Assembly (NCBI RefSeq): GCF_000721075.1
Contig: NZ_JOEQ01000004.1
Span: 372,001 to 436,000 of the forward strand
DNA length: 64,000 nt
Direction of reading: 5' to 3'
From: Streptosporangium amethystogenes
GTDB lineage: Bacteria > Actinomycetota > Actinomycetes > Streptosporangiales > Streptosporangiaceae
Positions 32,733 to 40,660 of this stretch are shown piece after piece. A program made the translations under genes and the position numbers. How positions within the stretch are numbered: the first letter of the stretch is position 1; every line of letters starts with the position of its first letter. The notes under the pieces are model-generated. The model did not search any database and was not told where the DNA came from. It saw only the letters and a program-made list of their open reading frames with translations.

Positions 32733-34544
32733 TTGTACCAGCAGCCGCAGCGACGGCGTCGGAACTTCGCCCCGTTCATCGTCGCGATCATTCTCGCCGG
32801 AGCTCTGATCGTCGCCCTGCGGATCTTCGTCGGCGCGAACGAACCCGCGTCGGAGGCCGGCGAGCAGCCCAAGGCGTGCGACGACGGCGTCACCCTGACC
32901 GTCGCCGCCTCGTCGGAGAAGGCCGAACTGCTCAGGAAGATCGCTTCCGGTTACAGCGGCAGGACCGTGGAAGGACGCTGCGCCGACGTCGTCATCGAGA
33001 CCAAGGCGAGCGGCGGCGCGCTGCAGGCCCTGGCCAGGGGCTGGGACGAGCGGCAGGACGGCCCCCGCCCCGACGTGTGGTCACCCGCCAGCAGTGGCTG
33101 GGTCACCCTGCTCCAGCAGCGCGTCGCGGGAAAGGACGCCGGCTCCCTGGTCGCCGCCGAGAACCCGTCGATCGCCAAGACGCCCCTGGTCGTGGCGATG
33201 CCCATGCCGATGGCCCAGGCGCTGGGCTGGCCGGACAAGAAGCTCGGCTGGTCGGACCTGCTCGCCGTGTCGGCCGGGTCGTGGGCGAAGTACGGTCACC
33301 CCGAGTGGGGCCGGTTCAAGCTGGGCAAGACCAACCCCAACTTCTCCACCAGCGGCCTGAACGCCACGGTCGGCGCCTACTTCGCGGCGACCGGCCTGTC
33401 CGGCGACCTGTCGGAGAAGAACGTGGCCGACGCCAGGACCAGGGACTTCGTCCGGGACGTGGAGCGTTCGATCGTGCACTACGGCGACACGACGCTGACG
33501 TTCCTGTCCAACCTCCAGCGGGCCGACGACGCGGGCGCGGGCCTGAGCTACATCTCCGCGGTGGCGGTGGAGGAGAAGTCGGTCTGGGACTACAACCAGG
33601 GCAATCCGACCGGCGACCCCGCGACGCTGGGCAAGCACGCCAAGCCCAAGGTGCCGCTGGTGGCGATCTATCCCAAGGAGGGCACGCTCTACTCCGACAA
33701 CCCGTACGCGGTGCTGACCGCCTCGTGGGTCGACGACGCCAAGCGGGCGGTGGCGGCCGACTTCCTGGCGCACCTGCAGGCTCCCGAGCAGCAGGCACGG
33801 TTCGCCGAGTTCGCCTTCCGCTCCCACGACGGCAAGGCGGGCAAGCTGATCACCCAGGCGAACGGGCTGCTGCCCGCCGAACCGAAGACGACCCTCAGCC
33901 CGCCCGCGCCGAACGTGCTCGACAAGGTGCTCACCAGCTGGGCCGACCTGCGCAAGCCGGCGAACGTCCTCATGGTCATCGACGTCTCCGGCTCGATGGG
34001 CGCCACCGTGACCGGCACCGGCAAGAGCAAGCTCGACCTGGCCAAGCAGGCCGCGATCAACGCGCTGCCCCAGTTCGCCTCGCACGACAAGGTCGGGTTG
34101 TGGATGTTCTCCACCAAGCGTGACGGCCACAAGGACCACCTGGAACTGGCCTCGCTCTCCGCCGTCGACGACGCCCAGCGCAAGAAGCTGCGCGCCAGGC
34201 TCGACGGCCTGACCCCCGACGGCGGCACCGGCCTGTACGACACCGCCCGCGCCGCTCACGAGCAGGTACGGAAGCTGCGGAACGGCGACGCGATCAACGC
34301 GGTGGTCTTCCTGACCGACGGCAAGAACGAGGACCCCGACAGCCTCTCCCTGGAGAACCTGCTGCCTGAACTGCGTACCGAACCCGGCCAGGAGACGGTG
34401 CGGATGTTCACCATCGCCTACGGCCAGGACGCCGACCTCGACGTGCTGCGCAGGATCTCCGAGGCGACCAACGCCGCCGCGTATGACTCTCGCAAACCTG
34501 GAAGTATCGACCAGGTGTTCACCGCAGTGGTATCCAACTTCTGA
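32733..34544 (+). CDS. Membrane-anchored solute-binding-like / von Willebrand A fusion protein (copy 2)
   Basis: 603 residues from TTG at 32733 with GGAGG 6 nt upstream. Same plan as copy 1: N-terminal helix (about 13-33), solute-binding-like region with VTLTVAASSEKAELLRKIAS and PDVWSPASSGWVTLL, and a VWA domain with an intact metal site: Asp417 in VIDVSGSM, Thr499 in GGTGLYD and Asp529 in LTDGKNE. A 119-bp gap separates it from copy 1, so it may have its own promoter; its stop overlaps the start of the coiled-coil gene (TGATG). Pairs of VWA proteins next to PspA suggest an envelope-surveillance complex. Confidence 0.85.
   Translation: MYQQPQRRRRNFAPFIVAIILAGALIVALRIFVGANEPASEAGEQPKACDDGVTLTVAASSEKAELLRKIASGYSGRTVEGRCADVVIETKASGGALQALARGWDERQDGPRPDVWSPASSGWVTLLQQRVAGKDAGSLVAAENPSIAKTPLVVAMPMPMAQALGWPDKKLGWSDLLAVSAGSWAKYGHPEWGRFKLGKTNPNFSTSGLNATVGAYFAATGLSGDLSEKNVADARTRDFVRDVERSIVHYGDTTLTFLSNLQRADDAGAGLSYISAVAVEEKSVWDYNQGNPTGDPATLGKHAKPKVPLVAIYPKEGTLYSDNPYAVLTASWVDDAKRAVAADFLAHLQAPEQQARFAEFAFRSHDGKAGKLITQANGLLPAEPKTTLSPPAPNVLDKVLTSWADLRKPANVLMVIDVSGSMGATVTGTGKSKLDLAKQAAINALPQFASHDKVGLWMFSTKRDGHKDHLELASLSAVDDAQRKKLRARLDGLTPDGGTGLYDTARAAHEQVRKLRNGDAINAVVFLTDGKNEDPDSLSLENLLPELRTEPGQETVRMFTIAYGQDADLDVLRRISEATNAAAYDSRKPGSIDQVFTAVVSNF
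33282..33367 (+). repeat. 86-bp block nearly identical between the two SBP-VWA genes (second copy)
   Basis: Partner of 31375-31460 with a single C/T difference, silent in the encoded protein. Confidence 0.75.
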
Positions 34545-35275
34545 TGGCACGCTTCGTCGACGAACTCAAGGACCCCTGGGGCCTGCTGCTGGCCGCGACC
34601 GCCGGCGGCGCCGCGTGGGCCGTCAGCGTGCACCCGGTCGCCGCCGGATTCGTCGGCGTCGTCGTCTGGCTGGCCAAGGCCGGGATCTCGGCGTTACCGG
34701 AGCGCGGGAGCCGCGACCGGCCCGCCGTCGCCCCCGGAAGCCAGGAGGAGTACTGGCTGAGACGGGCGGGATCCGCCGCCTACGGCTTCGCCGAGCTGAG
34801 CGCCTCGATGGGGCAGGGCCCGCTGGCCGAGCGGATCGCGCTGATGCGCCCCCAGGTGGACGACTCGACGGCCACCCTGGAGCGGCTGGCCGAGCAGGCC
34901 TCGCTCACCGGCACCGCGCTGGCCAGGTTCGACCTCGGCAAGCTCGGCCACGAGCAGGCCCGGCTGACCCGAGCCCGCGCGGAGGCCAGGAAGGACCTGG
35001 TGGCGGACCTCGACCGCGCCCTCGCCTCGCTGGCCTCCCAGCGGGCCGTGGTCGACCGGCTCACCTCGGCCCGCGAGCAGGTGCTCGCCCGGATGGAGTC
35101 GAGCGCCATCAGCATCGAGGAGCTCCTCGCCCGCGTGGTGGAGCTGTCGGCGGTGTCGGCGAACGGCCGGCTGGAGCCGACCCGGGTACTGGACGAACTC
35201 GCCGACGCCCTCGAAGGAGTCCGCCAGGGCCTCCACGAAACCGAGCAGATCACGCGCGACGCGCTGGATCGATAA
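34544..35275 (+). CDS. Membrane-associated coiled-coil protein, function unknown
   Basis: 243 residues; ATG at 34544 overlaps the VWA stop by one base. Residues about 12-45 form a hydrophobic hairpin (GLLLAATAGGAAWAVSV, VAAGFVGVVVWLAKAGI), after which the chain is charged and helical, with long heptad-like stretches (LERLAEQASLTGTALARF, ARAEARKDLVADLDRALASL). No known domain is recognised. Position between the VWA pair and PspA, with tight coupling to the first and 10 bp to the second, suggests it connects the membrane-anchored VWA proteins with cytoplasmic PspA. Confidence 0.8.
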   Translation: MARFVDELKDPWGLLLAATAGGAAWAVSVHPVAAGFVGVVVWLAKAGISALPERGSRDRPAVAPGSQEEYWLRRAGSAAYGFAELSASMGQGPLAERIALMRPQVDDSTATLERLAEQASLTGTALARFDLGKLGHEQARLTRARAEARKDLVADLDRALASLASQRAVVDRLTSAREQVLARMESSAISIEELLARVVELSAVSANGRLEPTRVLDELADALEGVRQGLHETEQITRDALDR

Positions 35276-35285
35276 GGAGCCCCCC

Positions 35286-36032
35286 ATGTTCAAGGTCATC
35301 CGTAGGGCCTGGCGTTACCTGGTCTTCGCCCTCTCCGGACGGCTGGACGAGCTGTCCGACCCCCGTGTCCAGATCGAGCAGGCCATCGCGGAGGCCAAGG
35401 AGCAGCACCAGCGGCTGAGCCAGCAGGCCGCCTCGGTCATCGGCAACGAGCGCGAGATGGAGATGAAGCTCACCCGCTCGATGGAGGAGACCGGGAAGCT
35501 CCAGGCCAACGCCCGACAGGCCCTCCTGCTGGCCGAACAGGCGCGGTCCGCGGGCGACGAGCGCAAGGCCCTGTCGTACGAGGACTCGGCCCGCGCCTTC
35601 GCCTCCCGCCTGGTGGCGGCCGAGGCCGCGCAGCAGGAGTCGCAGCTGACGTACGAGCGGGCCAAGCAGTTCTCCGCCCAGGCGCGCGCCGCGGTCGAGA
35701 ACAACGCGATGGCCCTGCAGAAGAAGATCGCCGAGCGGATGCGGCTGCTCTCCCAGCTCGACCAGGCCAAGGTCCAGGAGGAGCTCAACAAGGCCATGGG
35801 CGATCTGTCCGGGCTCACCCCCGCCGGTGAGACGCCCACCCTGGACCAGGTCCGCGACAAGATCGAGAAGCGCTACGCCCGCGCACTCGGCGAGGCCGAG
35901 CTGACCTCGGGCTCCGTCGAGGCCCGCATGATCGAGGTCGAGCGCGCCGCCATCGACGTCGAGGGCGCGGCCCGTCTGGAGGCCATCAGGGAGAGCCTGA
36001 ACACCGACAGGAAGCCCGAGATCGGGAAGTAG
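35286..36032 (+). CDS. pspA: PspA/IM30 (ESCRT-III-like) membrane-stress protein
   Basis: 248 residues from ATG at 35286 with AAGGAG upstream. Starts MFKVIRRAWRYLVFALSGRL and continues as one long alpha-helical hairpin (DPRVQIEQAIAEAKEQHQRL, AKQFSAQARAAVENNAM, EARMIEVERAAIDVEGAAR), the PspA/Vipp1 layout. It lacks the usual amphipathic membrane-targeting start of E. coli PspA in exact form but keeps a basic-hydrophobic N-terminus. PspA polymers line damaged membranes from the cytoplasm. No PspBC or known actinobacterial Psp partner genes are next to it; the VWA/coiled-coil genes are its operon mates. Confidence 0.9.
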   Translation: MFKVIRRAWRYLVFALSGRLDELSDPRVQIEQAIAEAKEQHQRLSQQAASVIGNEREMEMKLTRSMEETGKLQANARQALLLAEQARSAGDERKALSYEDSARAFASRLVAAEAAQQESQLTYERAKQFSAQARAAVENNAMALQKKIAERMRLLSQLDQAKVQEELNKAMGDLSGLTPAGETPTLDQVRDKIEKRYARALGEAELTSGSVEARMIEVERAAIDVEGAARLEAIRESLNTDRKPEIGK

Positions 36033-36087
36033 TGCGTGACATCGACCTCCGCTCGGCCCGCAACGGACCGGGTTCCCCGCGCCACCG

Positions 36088-36110
36088 GCACGCCCTTCGA
36101 AGGGGCGTGC
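36088..36110. terminator. Hairpin between convergent pspA and cysteine dioxygenase
   Basis: GCACGCCCTT pairs with AAGGGGCGTGC with one bulged G and a 2-nt loop, 56 bp after the pspA stop. Confidence 0.55.
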
Positions 36111-36190
36111 TCGGCGGGGCGGGGTGGGTCACGGACACGCCCTCTCGACGGACGTACGACCGGGGCGAGGGGGTCCGCTCCAGGCGTGGT

Positions 36191-36715
36191 TCAGCGGACG
36201 GGCAGGTCGTAGACGCGCCGCACGCTGGTGGGGGCGGCGCTGAGGTCGGCCCCGTAGATGTGCAGCGAGATGGCGGTCTCGTCCCCCGTGTTGTGGACGC
36301 GATGGATGTCGCCGGGCGGGGCGAAGCCGCTGACCTCTCCGGTCTGGTTGGCGGTCCTGCCGATCTCGGTCAGGTGGTCGCCGTGGTCGCGGTAGAGGGT
36401 CTCGTACTCGACACCGCACAGCACGCCGAACACGCACCAGGCGATGTGGTCGTGGATCGCGGTCCGCTGACCGGGCCGCCAGACCACGGCCACGACCGAG
36501 AAGCCCTCCTCGGCGTGGAGGGTGTGGCCGACGTAGCCGTCGGGGTCGCCGAGGCGCTCCTCCTCGGTGAGGATCTCGGCGGACGGCAGCCGTTCACGCA
36601 GCAGGTCGGCCACCGCGAAGGCGGTCGCCCGGGGGTCGGCGGACGGATCGACGAGTGCCCTGACCCCCTCGACGATCTCGGCCAGGCCCGGACGGGTGCG
36701 CGTCAACGTCTTCAT
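36191..36715 (-). CDS. Cysteine dioxygenase (type I, cupin)
   Basis: 174 residues. The three-His iron site of CDO enzymes is visible: His88 and His90 in TAIHDHIAWCVFGVL, and His138 in GDIHRVHNTGDETAISLH. Length and order fit bacterial CDOs, which oxidise L-cysteine (or 3-mercaptopropionate in related enzymes) to the sulfinate with O2. It diverges from a LysR gene 75 bp away, its likely regulator, and a LysE exporter follows that regulator; export or disposal of sulfur amino acids would be a consistent theme. Confidence 0.93.
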   Translation of the reverse strand: MKTLTRTRPGLAEIVEGVRALVDPSADPRATAFAVADLLRERLPSAEILTEEERLGDPDGYVGHTLHAEEGFSVVAVVWRPGQRTAIHDHIAWCVFGVLCGVEYETLYRDHGDHLTEIGRTANQTGEVSGFAPPGDIHRVHNTGDETAISLHIYGADLSAAPTSVRRVYDLPVR

Positions 36716-36790
36716 GACCCCAGGATGCGCCGAGGGGATACATAACGTCTAATGCCCATTTTCCCGTTCATTCATCGATAAAGTTGATAC

Positions 36791-37666
36791 ATGCTTGATA
36801 TCGTGCGGCTTCGTGTGCTCGCCGCGGTGGCCCGGCACGGCTCGGTGACCGCGGCGGCCAGGGAACTGCACTACTCCCAGCCCTCGGTCAGCCACCACCT
36901 CGCGAAGCTCGAAGCCGAGACCGGGGCCAAGCTGATCCAGCGGGTCGGCCGGGGCATCCGGCTGACCGAGGCGGGCCGGCTGCTGGCCGAGCGGGCCACC
37001 GAGATCATCGGTCGCCTCGACTCCGCCTCCGCCGAGTTGTCGGCGCACGTGGGCCTGCGCGCCGGACGGGTCAGACTGGCCGCCTTCCCCTCCGCCCTGG
37101 GCACGTTCGTGCCGCAGGCCGCCGCCGCCCTCGCCGCCGAGCACCCCGGCCTGGAGTTGCGGCTGACCGAGACCGAGCCTCCTGACGCGCTGCGCATGCT
37201 CCGGGCGGGCTACGTGGACGTGGCGGTCATCTTCCGCTTCGACGGCACCGACCCCGAGGATGACGGGATCCGCCTGCTGCACCTGCTGGACGACACCAGC
37301 TACCTGGTCACCTCCGGCCAGAGTGACGGCGGTGGCGATCTGGCCTCGCACCGTGACTCCCGGTGGATCGGCGGCTGCGACCGATGCCGCAGCCACCTGC
37401 TGGAACTGTGCGCCAGGGCGGGCTTCGAGCCGGAGATCGCCTTCACCACCGACGACGCCGTCGCGGTCCAGGCCCTGGTCGCCGCGGGGATCGGGGTGAC
37501 CGCCCTGCCGAGCCTCGCCCTGCGGGCCCACCGGAACCCGGAGGTCACCGTGATCGAACTGCCCGGCTCGACCCGCCGCGTCTACGCCGCCACCTACGGC
37601 GAGCCCCCCGACCCCCCGGCCACCGCCGCCCTGCTCGCCACCCTGACCTCGGTGACCCGCCCGTAG
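36791..37666 (+). CDS. LysR-type transcriptional regulator, divergent from cysteine dioxygenase
   Basis: 291 residues. N-terminal winged helix with AAVARHGSVTAAARELHYSQPSVSHHL followed by LEAETGAKLIQRVGRGIRLT, then a periplasmic-binding-like effector domain (VRLAAFPSALGTFVPQAA, VDVAVIFRF, TDDAVAVQALVAAGIGVTALP). LysR proteins usually control the divergent gene, here cysteine dioxygenase, and themselves. The 75-bp gap contains the A/T-rich ATCGATAAAGTTGAT region typical of T-N11-A sites. Effector might be cysteine or a product; inferred from position only. Confidence 0.92.
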   Translation: MLDIVRLRVLAAVARHGSVTAAARELHYSQPSVSHHLAKLEAETGAKLIQRVGRGIRLTEAGRLLAERATEIIGRLDSASAELSAHVGLRAGRVRLAAFPSALGTFVPQAAAALAAEHPGLELRLTETEPPDALRMLRAGYVDVAVIFRFDGTDPEDDGIRLLHLLDDTSYLVTSGQSDGGGDLASHRDSRWIGGCDRCRSHLLELCARAGFEPEIAFTTDDAVAVQALVAAGIGVTALPSLALRAHRNPEVTVIELPGSTRRVYAATYGEPPDPPATAALLATLTSVTRP

Positions 37667-37721
37667 GGACATCGACCTGGCGGGGCCCGGTTCCGTGGCA
37701 TCGGCACCCGGCGAAAACCCG

Positions 37722-37752
37722 TTGGCTACCGTGCATCGCGCGAACCTAGGAT
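37722..37752 (+). promoter_or_regulatory. Promoter for the LysE exporter, leaderless type
   Basis: TTGGCT at 37722-37727 and TAGGAT at 37747-37752 are 19 bp apart, and the ATG at 37759 is 6 nt past the -10 box, with no Shine-Dalgarno. Spacing is slightly long, so the -35 call is weaker than the -10. Confidence 0.4.
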
Positions 37753-37758
37753 CCAGGC

Positions 37759-38403
37759 ATGCCAGATCTGACGATGATTGCCCTCTTTGTCGCGGCGACC
37801 CTCGCCCTGCTGCTCGTGCCGGGGCCCGCGGTGCTCTATATCGTGACCCGCAGCGTCGCCCAGGGCCGGAGCGCCGGTCTGGTGTCGGTGCTGGGAATCC
37901 ATCTCGGTTCCCTGGTCCATGTGGCCGCCGCCGCCCTGGGCATCAGCGCCCTGCTGGCCGCCTCGGCGACCGCGTTCGCGGTGGTCAAATATCTGGGCGC
38001 GGCCTACCTGGTCTGGTTGGGCGTCCGCAAGCTGATGACCCGCCCCGACCCGGACGGGGTGGCCGCGCCGCCGGTCGCGACAAGGAGCCGGATCTTCTGG
38101 GAGGGCTTCGTGGTCAACGTGCTCAACCCGAAGACCGCGATCTTCTTCCTCGCCTTCCTCCCCCACTTCACCGATCCGGCCGCCGGCCCGATCGCCCCGC
38201 AGATCGTGCTCCTCGGCCTGATCTGGACCGCCCTCGGCATGGCCAGTGACGGTGTCTACGCCCTGCTCTCCTCGGCCATGGCCGGTCGGCTGCGCCGCTC
38301 GGCCCGCGCCCGCCGCCGCCTCGACGTCACCAGTGGCCTGGTCTACCTCGGCCTGGGCGCGGTGGCCGCGTTCACCGGCGAGAGCGCCGCCGCGAAGGCC
38401 TGA
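37759..38403 (+). CDS. LysE/RhtB-family amino-acid exporter
   Basis: 214 residues, five to six membrane helices. Family motifs: LLLVPGPAVLYIVTRSVAQGRSAGL near the start (helix 1 and the conserved loop), GAAYLVWLGVRKLM, and FVVNVLNPKTAIFFLAFLPHF. LysE/RhtB proteins export amino acids or their analogues across the inner membrane. Substrate unknown; placement downstream of cysteine dioxygenase/LysR is only suggestive. Confidence 0.93.
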   Translation: MPDLTMIALFVAATLALLLVPGPAVLYIVTRSVAQGRSAGLVSVLGIHLGSLVHVAAAALGISALLAASATAFAVVKYLGAAYLVWLGVRKLMTRPDPDGVAAPPVATRSRIFWEGFVVNVLNPKTAIFFLAFLPHFTDPAAGPIAPQIVLLGLIWTALGMASDGVYALLSSAMAGRLRRSARARRRLDVTSGLVYLGLGAVAAFTGESAAAKA

Positions 38404-38435
38404 GCCCTCGTCCCGCCCTCCAGGACGCGGGAGAC

Positions 38436-39389
38436 TCAGCGGAAGCGGTAGGTCGTGGTGGAGGTGAACTCCTCGCCGGGGCGCAGGACCGTGGAGGGGA
38501 AGTGGTCCTGGTTGGGCGAGTCGGGGAAGTGCTGGGTCTCCAGGCAGAGGCCGGCGTACCTGCCGTACGCGGTGGCGATGCCGTCCAGCATGTTGCCGGA
38601 GTAGAACTGCACGCCGGGCTCGGTGGTGGAGACCTCCATGACGCGCCCGCTGACCGGTTCGCCGACCTCGATGCCGCCGCGCAGCACGTAGCAGTGGTCG
38701 TAGCCGCCCCCCAGCAGCGGATCGTCGATCCGCTCGCCGATCTCCCGCGGGGTCGTGAAGTCGAACGGGGTGCCCGCCACCGGGGCCAGCTCACCGGTCG
38801 GGATCTTGGTGGCGTCGACGGGGAGATAGCGGTCGGCGTCGATCCGGATCACGTGCCCGAGGATGTCGCCGCCTCCGGCGAGGTTGAAGTAGGAGTGGTT
38901 GGTCAGGTTCAGCACCGTCGGCGCGTCGGTGAACGCGCGGTAGTCCAGCCTTAGCGCGTCCTCGGTCAGCGTGTAGGTGAGCGAGGCGGTCAGCATGCCC
39001 GGATAGCCCTCCTCGCCGTCGAGGCTGACATATTCCAGCGTGATGGCCGAGGTGGAGACCTCGCTCACCCGCCACACCCGGTCGGAGAAGCCTCCGGGGC
39101 CGCCGTGCAGGCTGTTGGGGTCGTTGTTGACCGGCAGTTCGTGGTCACGGCCGTCGAGGGTGAAACGCCCGTTCGCGATGCGGTTTCCGTACCGGCCGAC
39201 CACCGCGCCGAAGTAGCGGCTGCGCGTCAGGTAGTCGTCGAGGCCGGCGTAGCCGAGGACCACGTCGACGCCGTGGACCTCCAGCGACTGCAGGATCGCC
39301 CCGTAGCTGAGGATCGAGGCGCGCATCGGCCCGTTCGACAGCACGTGCCGCTCGACATGCTCCCCCGTCGGGGTGATTCCGAAATTCAT
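38436..39389 (-). CDS. galM: Aldose 1-epimerase
   Basis: 317 residues from ATG at 39387-39389, with GGAGG 6 nt upstream. Catalytic residues are visible: His95 in NSLHGGPGGF, His165 in NHSYFNL and Glu284 in CLETQHFPD. It interconverts alpha and beta sugar anomers in the cytoplasm. It follows the LacI gene by 30 bp on the same strand, opposite the pectin-catabolism operon, so it probably equilibrates imported galacturonate or related sugars before oxidation. Confidence 0.95.
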   Translation of the reverse strand: MNFGITPTGEHVERHVLSNGPMRASILSYGAILQSLEVHGVDVVLGYAGLDDYLTRSRYFGAVVGRYGNRIANGRFTLDGRDHELPVNNDPNSLHGGPGGFSDRVWRVSEVSTSAITLEYVSLDGEEGYPGMLTASLTYTLTEDALRLDYRAFTDAPTVLNLTNHSYFNLAGGGDILGHVIRIDADRYLPVDATKIPTGELAPVAGTPFDFTTPREIGERIDDPLLGGGYDHCYVLRGGIEVGEPVSGRVMEVSTTEPGVQFYSGNMLDGIATAYGRYAGLCLETQHFPDSPNQDHFPSTVLRPGEEFTSTTTYRFR

Positions 39390-39419
39390 CAAAAACCTCC
39401 AGCGTGGCGATTCGGGGCC

Positions 39420-40403
39420 TCAGCCCCGGGGGAAAAGCGCGGCACGGTCGGTGGATTCGCGGACGACCAGGTGGGTGTCGAGAGTGGCCAGGGTGGGGGT
39501 GGCGCCCTCGTCGAAGGACTGCAGCAGCAGGTCCACCGCCATCCGCCCGGCGGCGGCCGTGGGCATGGCCACGCTGGTCAGCTTGGGCCGGTTCAGCCGC
39601 CCGGCCACTATGTCGTCGACACCGACCACGCTGATGTCGTCGGGGACGCGCACGCCCCGTTCGTACAGCCCTTCGATGAGCCCGATGGCCACCAGGTCGT
39701 TGTAGGCGAGCACGCCGGTCACGCCGGAGGCGATCACCTCCTCGGCGACGGCGAGGCCGCCCCGCTCGGTGGGCGCGTTCGGGCCGAGGATCACCAGCTC
39801 GACGCCGTCCATCTCGGCCGCCGCAGCACGCATCTCGCCGCTGGTCCACGAGCCGCTCGGCCCGGACAGCAGGGCGATCCTGTGATGGCCGAGCCCGGTC
39901 AGGTGCTCGATGGCGAGGCGGGCGCCCTGGCCCACGTCCATCAGTATCGTCGGCATGCCCTTCACCCTCCGGTTGACCACCACGAACGGCACCTCGGCGT
40001 GGAGACGCTCTATGACCCGGTTGGAGAGCCGCGGACTGCAGAGCAGCACCCCGTCCACCTGCTTGGCGAGGGTCTGGATCAGCTCCTCCTCGACCTGCGG
40101 ATCCTCATCGGTGTCGGCCACGAACACGTGGTAGTCACGGGCTCTGGCCTGCGCCTGGGCGGCCTTGATCAGCGGCGGGAAGAACGGGTTGGAGATATCC
40201 GCGACGATGAGGCCGATGTTGTGGGTCCTGCCGGTGGTGAGTGCCCGCGCGGCACGGTTGGGCCGGTAGCCGAGGTCCTCGGCGACCGCGAGCACGCGGT
40301 TGCGGGTCTCGGCGTTCACCAGGTGCGGCGCCGAGAAGGTGCGGGACACCGTCGAGACGTGCACTCCCGACGCCCGTGCCACATCTCTGATCGTCGCTGC
40401 CAC
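39420..40403 (-). CDS. LacI-family repressor of the pectin/galacturonate locus
   Basis: 327 residues. The helix-turn-helix reads TIRDVARASGVHVSTVSRTF with the hinge helix YRPNRAARALTTGRT, then a sugar-binding-protein-like effector domain (IGLIVADISNPFFPPLI, VVGVDDI). It is divergent from the permease operon. Two palindromes of the CpG-centred LacI type, one before this gene and one before the permease gene, give it an obvious place to bind. Effector is likely a galacturonate pathway metabolite (inference). Confidence 0.94.
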   Translation of the reverse strand: MAATIRDVARASGVHVSTVSRTFSAPHLVNAETRNRVLAVAEDLGYRPNRAARALTTGRTHNIGLIVADISNPFFPPLIKAAQAQARARDYHVFVADTDEDPQVEEELIQTLAKQVDGVLLCSPRLSNRVIERLHAEVPFVVVNRRVKGMPTILMDVGQGARLAIEHLTGLGHHRIALLSGPSGSWTSGEMRAAAAEMDGVELVILGPNAPTERGGLAVAEEVIASGVTGVLAYNDLVAIGLIEGLYERGVRVPDDISVVGVDDIVAGRLNRPKLTSVAMPTAAAGRMAVDLLLQSFDEGATPTLATLDTHLVVRESTDRAALFPRG

Positions 40404-40448
40404 CGTGCTCCTCCGTCATGGCCCTTCACCGGCCCCTGAGCACATTAG

Positions 40449-40462
40449 TGCAAGCGGTTGTG
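40449..40462. promoter_or_regulatory. LacI-type operator near the repressor gene
   Basis: TGCAAGCGGTTGTG differs from the perfect palindrome at 40613 in only two positions and lies 46 bp upstream of the lacI-type gene, consistent with autoregulation. Confidence 0.6.
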
Positions 40463-40579
40463 TAACTGTCAACGCCGGAACCGGACCGAGGCCGACCTCC
40501 GCAGCAGGGGCGCAGGGCCATGAAAGTTGCAAATAACCGAAAAATCTGCAGATAAGCGGTGGTTTACAAAATTGGGCCC

Positions 40580-40609
40580 TTGACGTTGCCAGGACATGTC
40601 CGCCATGTT
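40580..40609 (+). promoter_or_regulatory. Promoter of the permease/catabolic operon
   Basis: TTGACG at 40580-40585 and CATGTT at 40604-40609 are 18 bp apart. The operator palindrome begins 4 bp after the -10 box, so bound repressor would cover the transcription start. Confidence 0.5.
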
Positions 40610-40612
40610 TCA

Positions 40613-40626
40613 TGCAACCGGTTGCA
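40613..40626. promoter_or_regulatory. Perfect LacI-type operator before the permease operon
   Basis: TGCAACCGGTTGCA is a perfect 14-bp palindrome with the central CG typical of LacI-family sites, 35 bp before the first permease start and 151 bp from the near-copy at 40449. Confidence 0.75.
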
Positions 40627-40660
40627 GCCCCTGACGCCGACTCGGAAGGAGTTGCCGGCG

